NCBI GenBank assembly: GCA_002005505.1
Contig: KV908608.1
Span: forward strand, 5,001-15,000
DNA: 10,000 bases
Direction of reading: 5' to 3'
Origin: Botryococcus braunii
Lineage: Eukaryota > Chlorophyta > Trebouxiophyceae
In this document: positions 5,801-10,000 of the stretch, piece by piece
Layout of the letters: the number at the start of each line of letters is the position of its first letter
How positions within the stretch are numbered: the stretch's first letter is position 1
Position numbers and translations under genes: made by a program
The notes under the pieces: generated by a model
The model's database searches: none
Told to the model about the DNA's origin: nothing
What the model saw: the letters and a program-made list of their open reading frames with translations, nothing else

Positions 5801-7738
5801 TTATGTGACCGTCACTTTAAGTAGCTGTCCTGCTTCACAGTGGCCTCCCACCTGCAGACCATCTCACGTACATTCGTCACATAGCAGCATATATGCCCAC
5901 GTACATTCAACAGGCCATCATGGTGAAAGGACTGGCAAGTGTAGATGGGGAGTTGTATATATACACAGATGACATAGACACGTAAAAGCAAATTCACTGT
6001 TCGAACGAGTTCGGCCCCACCGGCATGAACTCACGCGCATGCTTTCTCCTGCTATAGCTACCTTCCTTTCTCCATCGGGGCGGAAGCCTTTCACCCTCCC
6101 TCTCAGATGGGAAAGGGTTTCCACCATTGGTAGGGGGTGGGTGGGGAGGGGGGCTAGGCCCTATCAACTGCACTCCCCCCCCCCCCCACTTGGCGCACAT
6201 TCTCCCCCCCCCCCCCCGGCGCCCCCGCCCCCTTGATCCCCCTCGCCAAAATATAAAGCGCGGGTGGCATAAGAACGTTCGAGCGTATGCATGGACATAA
6301 GGGAAGCCTAGGTATGGTGCCCCAATCAACTGTGCTCGCCTTACAAACTATATTTATATGCATAGAGGGACATCGGGATAGAGAGATATATGTCTGTGTC
6401 TATACCTCCGGAGGATCCCCCAACTCCTACCTTCAGGTAAGGGGTGGAAAGGGGGGAGATGGAAAGATAGAGTGAAGAACCACTCATGGCCCCCGTCCTT
6501 CTTTTGGAATGGACAGGAAAGGCTTTGACACCCAATAATTATTTATAAATGAGTTCCTTTTCAGGTTACCGACACAAATGGAGTACCTTTGCTGGAACGC
6601 TGCAGCTGGTGTTGGACAGCCATTGAAGATTGATTCATGGTGATTGACTGATGGAGTCATGGATTGTGCCTGAGGGTCAGCAGCAACAAAGAAAAAGCAT
6701 ATTCTTCGTTTTTTGCAAAAGCACATCATATAGAAAACACATCAGGTTGAAGGGCCTTTTCGATCAGAAGCATAAAACCTTGTCGTTATCTGGAGGTCAA
6801 ATGATACCCTGGAGCTAGCTCGACGCAAACCTTGAAGCTATTACGTCAACACACAAGACCAATATCGGTAAAGTAGCGCAATATCCATAAGGAACGTAGA
6901 CTCCTTGCAAGAGCCCATGGCATGATAAGGATAAGTCCTATATAACGCCTTATTATATAGCGGCCACATAGTGAGGCTGTCTTGAGATGTTTGGGGGCAT
7001 ACCGAGCAAGCATAGTAGTAAGTACCAGGCGGTAAAGCTGGGGTCGTATACGAGCCCCCGGTTGAGAGTGCTGCTACTTCACTGACATCGCTAGCCTCAA
7101 AGTCTGATGGACCTGAGCATCTCCCAGATACCCGTGACATGAATGAACCAAACCTCAAACATCAGATCACAGACCCTGCTTACGGTCTATTTTATTTTTT
7201 TTAAAGAGCAGTGAGAAACAACCGCATGTACCATCCATTACAGCCGGGACAAGAAAAGGAGTTCACCACATCCTGGAAAGAACTTCAAGCGAGAGGCATA
7301 CAGGCATTTGAAGGAATCCGATTCACATCATGGCGTCCATTCCACTGGAAAGTAACAGTAGATCCCGACGGAACAGTGACTGCTGGAGTCCTGCACCAAA
7401 GCCCAGTGATTGTCCGACTCATCACTTAGACTGTTTCCTCCTTCGCAACACTCCCTGATTCTCACCACCAAATGAAGCAACATATGTCACAAAAAATATC
7501 CAGATACAGAAGTGAGACTCCACGTGTCCCAAAAAGTCACGTCAGTTGCGGAAGCCCAGTCCCAGGACGGTAATTCAAAACAAAAGGTAAGCACAAAAAT
7601 CTGAAGGTGGACGTACGGAGAAGCACTCCACTGAACGACTTTGTTCTCTGATGCATGAAGTACTCTCGATGCATGAGCTGCAACGATCAAGAGAAGAACT
7701 GCGAGGCTGATGTTCCGCATCACAGCGATAACAGACAT
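5801..7738 (-). CDS. Secreted phytocyanin-like cupredoxin (blue copper protein)
   Basis: Four minus-strand exons join in frame: 7617-7738, 7302-7390, 7003-7112 and 5801-5851 (stop TAA 5803-5801). Donors are CC/GTACGT, T/GTATGC and TCG/GTATGC; acceptors are TTGGTGCAG/G, GATGCTCAG/GT and GTCTGCAG/GTG. The introns are 226, 189 and 1151 nt. Codons split by introns resolve as Pro41 (CC+G) and Cys71 (T+GT). The product is 123 residues. Residues 1-24 are a signal peptide (hydrophobic AVLLLIVAA). The cupredoxin domain then follows: TVPSGSTVTFQWNGRHDV (46-63), SYTTPALPPGTYYYACS (91-107) and VGGHCEAGQLLKVTVT (108-123). Copper ligands by family pattern are His61, Cys106, His111 and Gln116 in a C-x4-H-x4-Q arrangement. 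Cys71 and Cys112 match the phytocyanin disulfide. Glutamine instead of methionine as axial ligand is the stellacyanin state. The protein is inferred to be an extracellular or secretory-pathway electron-transfer protein; its partner is unknown. There is no GPI or Pro-rich tail. The ATG at 7720-7718 is an alternative start that also leaves a good signal peptide. Confidence 0.93.
6175..6217. repeat. Two C homopolymers (13 and 14) in cupredoxin intron 3
   Basis: Thirteen C at 6175-6187 and fourteen C at 6204-6217 are separated by a 16-base spacer. G-rich sequence lies just upstream (6132-6153). On the minus strand, the direction of the host gene's transcript, these are two G tracts, which could form G-rich secondary structure in the pre-mRNA. 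Confidence 0.93.
6570..6669 (-). other. Exon-like segment inside cupredoxin intron 3
   Basis: A strong minus-strand acceptor (TTTTTCTTTGTTGCTGCTGACCCTCAG spans 6696-6670) is followed by a 100-nt open segment and a donor, GTCG/GTAACC, at 6570/6569. It is open in the phase that exon 3 of the host gene would supply. Because 100 is not a multiple of three, including it would shift exon 4 out of frame and lose the second His/Gln ligands. The plus strand also has a strong acceptor here (TTCCTTTTCAG, AG at 6563-6564) with open sequence after it. It may be a cryptic exon, a poison exon or chance. Confidence 0.25.
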
Positions 7739-7775
7739 AAGTACCCAACCTTTTGCTCGACAGACACTTCAGTTT

Positions 7776-7784
7776 CCTTTTATA
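7776..7784 (-). promoter_or_regulatory. TATA box of the cupredoxin gene
   Basis: On the minus strand TATAAAAGG occupies 7784-7776, within TTAAATATAAAAGG. It lies 46 bases upstream of the first ATG (7738) and 64 upstream of the second (7720). With the usual spacing, transcription would start near 7750-7755. That leaves a very short leader to the first ATG, so ribosomes may well use the second. This is inferred from position and consensus only. Confidence 0.6.
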
Positions 7785-7786
7785 TT

Positions 7787-8200
7787 TAACGATTGTAACT
7801 TTATTTCGTTTGAATGTGCCTCTAATGCAGCTGTTGCGGAAAACCTGGGGCGGCTTTTTATGGAGCAACGGATCGGGAGGAAACCAAGCTGACTGGGGCA
7901 GATTTTAACCTGCGATGCCACGTTGCTACCTCGGAGCGACAGCGAAGTACTGGGAGGAGCTCGTACCAGCGCCAGTCCAGTGCCAGTCTCACGTTCCTTG
8001 GCCATTGCCAAGAATAACCAGCAACCGTGTACAGAAACGGCACTTACAGACAGCGCTGTTAGTTTCTTCAATCTACCTGCGAAAGCTCATGATGCGCAGT
8101 AGAAACCAGTCTAACCTACTTGAGGTTATCCCTTCGGGCACAAGAGTACATAACAATATGTCACCAATTTAACGAGATTATACATTAAGGAGTTTACACC
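7787..8200. other. Upstream region of the cupredoxin gene, no gene recognised
   Basis: Beyond the TATA box, toward higher coordinates, open frames occur on both strands (for example 7915-8172 plus). None has a recognisable domain or a convincing start and splice context. A divergent gene is not excluded. Confidence 0.35.
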
Positions 8201-8214
8201 AATTGACAGAAGTC

Positions 8215-8246
8215 TATGTGTACATTATATGCATATGTGTACATTA
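8215..8246. repeat. 13-bp direct repeat, 19-bp period
   Basis: TATGTGTACATTA at 8215-8227 is repeated exactly at 8234-8246. It is a small local duplication in AT-rich sequence. Confidence 0.85.
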
Positions 8247-8318
8247 CGTATGAACTTCCGGAGTCTTGTCTGATCGCGAGCATGAGACAAGAGTTCTCGA
8301 CGATTATTACATAATGTT

Positions 8319-8395
8319 TGAGCTCAGCTGGGACATGTTGAGCTATGCTGGGACATGGACATGTTGCCATGCATTGAAGCGCAGCTGGGACAGTG
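8319..8395. repeat. Degenerate 20-bp tandem repeat
   Basis: 8319-8338 (TGAGCTCAGCTGGGACATGT) and 8339-8358 (TGAGCTATGCTGGGACATGG) are adjacent 20-bp units with three mismatches. A more diverged unit containing GCGCAGCTGGGACA lies at 8376-8395. Confidence 0.8.
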
Positions 8396-8462
8396 CGCAG
8401 TACTAGGACCCCACGCTGGCTGGCCTGAACAGTACCAGGTGCCGCATACCACAGACTGTCCC

Positions 8463-8536
8463 GCTGCGGATGGTCTGAAGCACTTCAATGCTTCAGCTGC
8501 TGCGGACGGTCTGAAGCCGTAAATCAACGGCTTCAG
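8463..8536. repeat. Two tandem 36-bp units forming covarying hairpins
   Basis: The units begin GCTGCGGA(T/C)GGTCTGAAGC at 8463 and 8499. In the first, CTGAAGCA (8475-8482) pairs with TGCTTCAG (8489-8496) around a 6-nt loop, CTTCAA. In the second, CTGAAGCCGT (8511-8520) pairs with ACGGCTTCAG (8527-8536) around a 6-nt loop, AAATCA. The stem tips differ between copies, yet both arms changed together so pairing is complete, and loop length is the same. Confidence 0.9.
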
Positions 8537-8545
8537 TCGCATGCA

Positions 8546-8767
8546 GTGAAACCTGGTGTAGATGACGCCTGCATAGGGCTTGCGCAAGAAGGAAGAGGAA
8601 CAAGCATGACATCTGTCCAGTTCTATATAGATATATGGAGCATCTGCAAGGCGTATCTAGCAAAATCCCATGCTCGCAGACGGCGACAAGTCTACCTTGT
8701 GGAAGGCCAAGGTTTTGACAAGGCCAATATTGTCTGCTGTCCGTACACCCACATCACATCAGCATAG
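8546..8767 (+). CDS. Open frame of 73 codons, doubtful
   Basis: A plus-strand frame ending at TAG 8765-8767 has a plausible amino-acid mix, including a basic HARRRRQVYLVEGQG stretch. Its 5' end overlaps the flank of the hairpin repeat block. No family, promoter or splice signal supports it. It is kept as a weak candidate only. Confidence 0.12.
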   Translation: MKPGVDDACIGLAQEGRGTSMTSVQFYIDIWSICKAYLAKSHARRRRQVYLVEGQGFDKANIVCCPYTHITSA

Positions 8768-9398
8768 GGCTTACATGTGGTCACCGTCCCTAGCAACACC
8801 CTTGGTGCGTTCTTAAGTTCAAATTCGCGTGATTTGGATGTAGATCATGGAGAATTTGTGGAACATATATATTGTGTAAGGATGTTCTACTTCGAGGCTT
8901 TTTTAAGATAAATATTTGCTGATGTGGGCAGGCTTTCGTAACGACTGAGGCCTTCATGAATCACAATTTATGCGACGAGTCTTTCCCACCTGTCTGCACG
9001 AACACATGTCAACGCAGCGGTTGTCAGGCAATGGTATTGGACCGTGTGTGAAAAGGCCTGACACACCAAACGATTGCGCATCAAGTACACTAGCGTTTTG
9101 TAACATGCCAGGCAATGTGCAAGAAGGCCAGCCAGCAGGCCTGAACATGACGACATATTAAAATCTGTTTCTCCCCATAAGTACAGGCTGTTGCAGATGC
9201 TTCCAGCTTCGTCTACGAATAAAATCCTTCAGAGGTAGTACAGCATTCAACTTCCAAAGATCCGCTTAACCCTAATTACCACATGATACTTGGTTCGCGG
9301 TTTGGACATTCTTTACTTTGTCTATTCACTTCTCTCTCTAAGCACCTGAAAAGGCGTTGTCTATTCGTAACTGGGATGTACGAAGAACGAAGCAGGAT
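8768..9398. other. Non-coding stretch, no gene recognised
   Basis: Overlapping short frames on both strands around 8950-9160 look like chance. No RNA gene, repeat array or transposon end was recognised. Confidence 0.4.
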
Positions 9399-9437
9399 GT
9401 AACTCATGAGTCGTCATGAGACTCACGAGTGCGTTAC
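9399..9437. repeat. Imperfect inverted repeat (hairpin)
   Basis: GTAACTCATGAGTC at 9399-9412 pairs with GACTCACGAGTGCGTTAC at 9420-9437, leaving a 4-nt bulge and one G-T type pair, around a 7-nt loop. The ATG of the candidate ORF at 9406 lies in the left arm. Confidence 0.75.
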
Positions 9438-9687
9438 TGTCACGAAGATAAGTCGGTGCCCTCTGACGGTCCGATTCAGGTCCGAGGAACTGCCGAACGA
9501 CACAGTGTCGTCGATACTCGACATAAAGAGTGAAGCGATGTTTATGTATGACCTCGCCCTCCGCTACTGGGTGCATGTTTCCTCCGCCCACATGGATTGT
9601 GTCATTTTAGCGAGATGTCGGTGGGCTGCTCAGGCCATCTTACCTGCACTACAACCGGAGGTTTTCAAAGTGTCCAATCGCGGTTGA
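9406..9687 (+). CDS. Open frame of 93 codons, unrecognised
   Basis: From ATG 9406 to TGA 9685-9687 the plus strand encodes 93 residues of balanced composition. Examples are LTVRFRSEELPNDTVSSILD and MFMYDLALRYWVHVSS, with mainly C or G in third positions over the middle. It has no signal peptide and no motif I can name. It ends about 230 bases before the tRNA-Sec. It could be a single exon or chance; the minus strand is also open across much of it. Confidence 0.25.
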   Translation: MSRHETHECVTVTKISRCPLTVRFRSEELPNDTVSSILDIKSEAMFMYDLALRYWVHVSSAHMDCVILARCRWAAQAILPALQPEVFKVSNRG

Positions 9688-9729
9688 GATTAACGTTGTT
9701 GGCTGGGCGATCAGGCGCAATCTTCATCC

Positions 9730-9779
9730 AAGTGCTCTGCTTAGCACTTATGCATGTAGTGCTGGAAGGTATGACCTTC
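9730..9779. repeat. Two adjacent small hairpins upstream of tRNA-Sec
   Basis: AAGTGCT (9730-9736) pairs with AGCACTT (9743-9749) around CTGCTT. GAAGGT (9765-9770) pairs with ACCTTC (9774-9779) around ATG. They lie about 140-190 bases before the tRNA gene. No known promoter element is implied. Confidence 0.6.
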
Positions 9780-9919
9780 TGATGATCTTTGCTTCTGGAC
9801 GTGGGAGGGTTTCGTGACGCCTGTGGGCCGACGTGTCCCTTGTCATCACTGGTCTTGTACTGTAGGGATTTCTTTCCATACCATGGTAATAACTGACAGG
9901 GCATAAATATGTTCCTGAT

Positions 9920-10000
9920 GCCGACTTGACCTCAGGTGGTCCTGGGTGCGGACTTCAAATCCGTAGGACCCGAGAGGGTCAGTGGTTCAATTCCACCTCG
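9920..10000 (+). tRNA. Selenocysteine tRNA, tRNA-Sec(TCA), 3' end beyond window
   Basis: The anticodon arm is GCGGA-CTTCAAA-TCCGT (9948-9964), with anticodon TCA at 9955-9957, which reads UGA. Every Sec-specific hallmark is visible. The D stem is a long 6 bp (CTCAGG 9931-9936 with CCTGGG 9941-9946) around a tight 4-nt loop, TGGT. There is an extended variable arm, GACCC-GAGA-GGGTC (9967-9980). The T arm is 4 bp, GTGG-TTCAATT-CCAC (9982-9996), containing the B-box-like GGTTCAATTCC. A 9-nt 5' acceptor strand runs 9920-9928. The 3' acceptor strand and CCA end are cut by the window edge; only CTCG is seen. Two positions near the stem base (T-T and T-C opposites) look unpaired in the 9-bp model. 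The product is charged with Ser and converted to Sec for UGA recoding. An AT-rich ATAAATAT at 9903-9910 is close upstream, nearer than the TATA box of animal tRNA-Sec genes. Confidence 0.95.

Noticed and set aside
5812..5997. 61-codon minus-strand ORF over the last cupredoxin exon
   Set aside because: Wrong frame: the real exon 4 (5801-5851) is read one base off and gives VGGHCEAGQLLKVTVT and a stop.
5994..6329. 111-codon minus-strand ORF rich in Gly and Pro
   Set aside because: Its composition comes from the two C homopolymers and nearby G-rich sequence inside cupredoxin intron 3.
6841..7158. Minus-strand 105-codon ORF taken as one continuous gene
   Set aside because: Only 7003-7112 of it is exon 3 of the cupredoxin. 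The sequence after TACTATGCTTGCTCG runs into a GTATGC donor, and the part before 7112 is intron.
7211..7429. 72-codon plus-strand ORF with attractive protein-like composition
   Set aside because: It lies antisense to exon 2 of the cupredoxin gene, whose splice phases, ligand motif and signal peptide make the minus strand the coding one.
4744..7526. Several CACGTG sites (4744, 4965, 5403, 7521) as a regulatory cluster
   Set aside because: Four matches to a 6-mer over about 2.8 kb, one inside an intron and one inside a candidate exon, is not strong evidence of clustering.
7487..7738. Minus-strand 83-codon ORF read straight through
   Set aside because: The first 40 codons are cupredoxin exon 1. 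The rest follows a CC/GTACGT donor and is intronic; splicing there restores the family pattern.

Overview
The window reads as nuclear DNA from a eukaryote, not from a bacterium, organelle or virus. It is GT-AG intron-bearing, rich in microsatellites, homopolymer G/C tracts and small inverted repeats, and has no operon-like ORF packing. The right edge carries most of a eukaryotic-type selenocysteine tRNA, so the organism probably makes selenoproteins; land plants and fungi are generally held to lack this machinery. One gene encodes a secreted, phytocyanin-like blue copper protein. These two together point to an alga (brown or green) or possibly an aquatic invertebrate. I cannot place it further from sequence alone.

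Layout. 1-115 is a compound (CT)n/(GT)n microsatellite. 116-1640 is mostly non-coding, with several short repeats: a tandem palindrome at 494-525, a direct repeat at 831-879, and a doublet of perfect palindromes at 1433-1496. It also holds an unrecognised 108-codon minus-strand ORF (689-1015). 1640-2530 has open frames with splice-like signals on both strands, and an 18-G tract that breaks one of the frames; its coding status is unresolved. 2995-3826 (minus) holds three phase-compatible 3' exons of a gene for an unrecognised, probably nuclear, coiled-coil protein. 3896-3955 is a CAAA-type simple repeat, 4483-4548 a direct repeat and 4654-4669 a G tract. A TATA-bearing region at 4709-4729 precedes a possible small plus-strand exon at 4780-4977.

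The best-supported protein gene is on the minus strand from 7738 down to 5801. Its four exons join in frame to give a 123-residue protein: a signal peptide plus one cupredoxin domain. Ligands are His61, Cys106, His111 and, unusually, Gln116, with the phytocyanin disulfide pair Cys71/Cys112. A TATA box lies just upstream at 7776-7784. Its 1.15-kb third intron contains two long C tracts and an exon-like segment.

8200-8540 is repeat-rich, ending in two tandem 36-bp units. These form hairpins whose arms differ in sequence but stay fully paired. 8540-9900 has only weak coding candidates and several small hairpins. The last 81 bases are tRNA-Sec(TCA), cut by the window edge just before the 3' acceptor strand is complete.

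Nothing indicates that these genes act together; they look like unrelated neighbours. No CRISPR array, IS element, rRNA or recognisable retroelement protein was seen.
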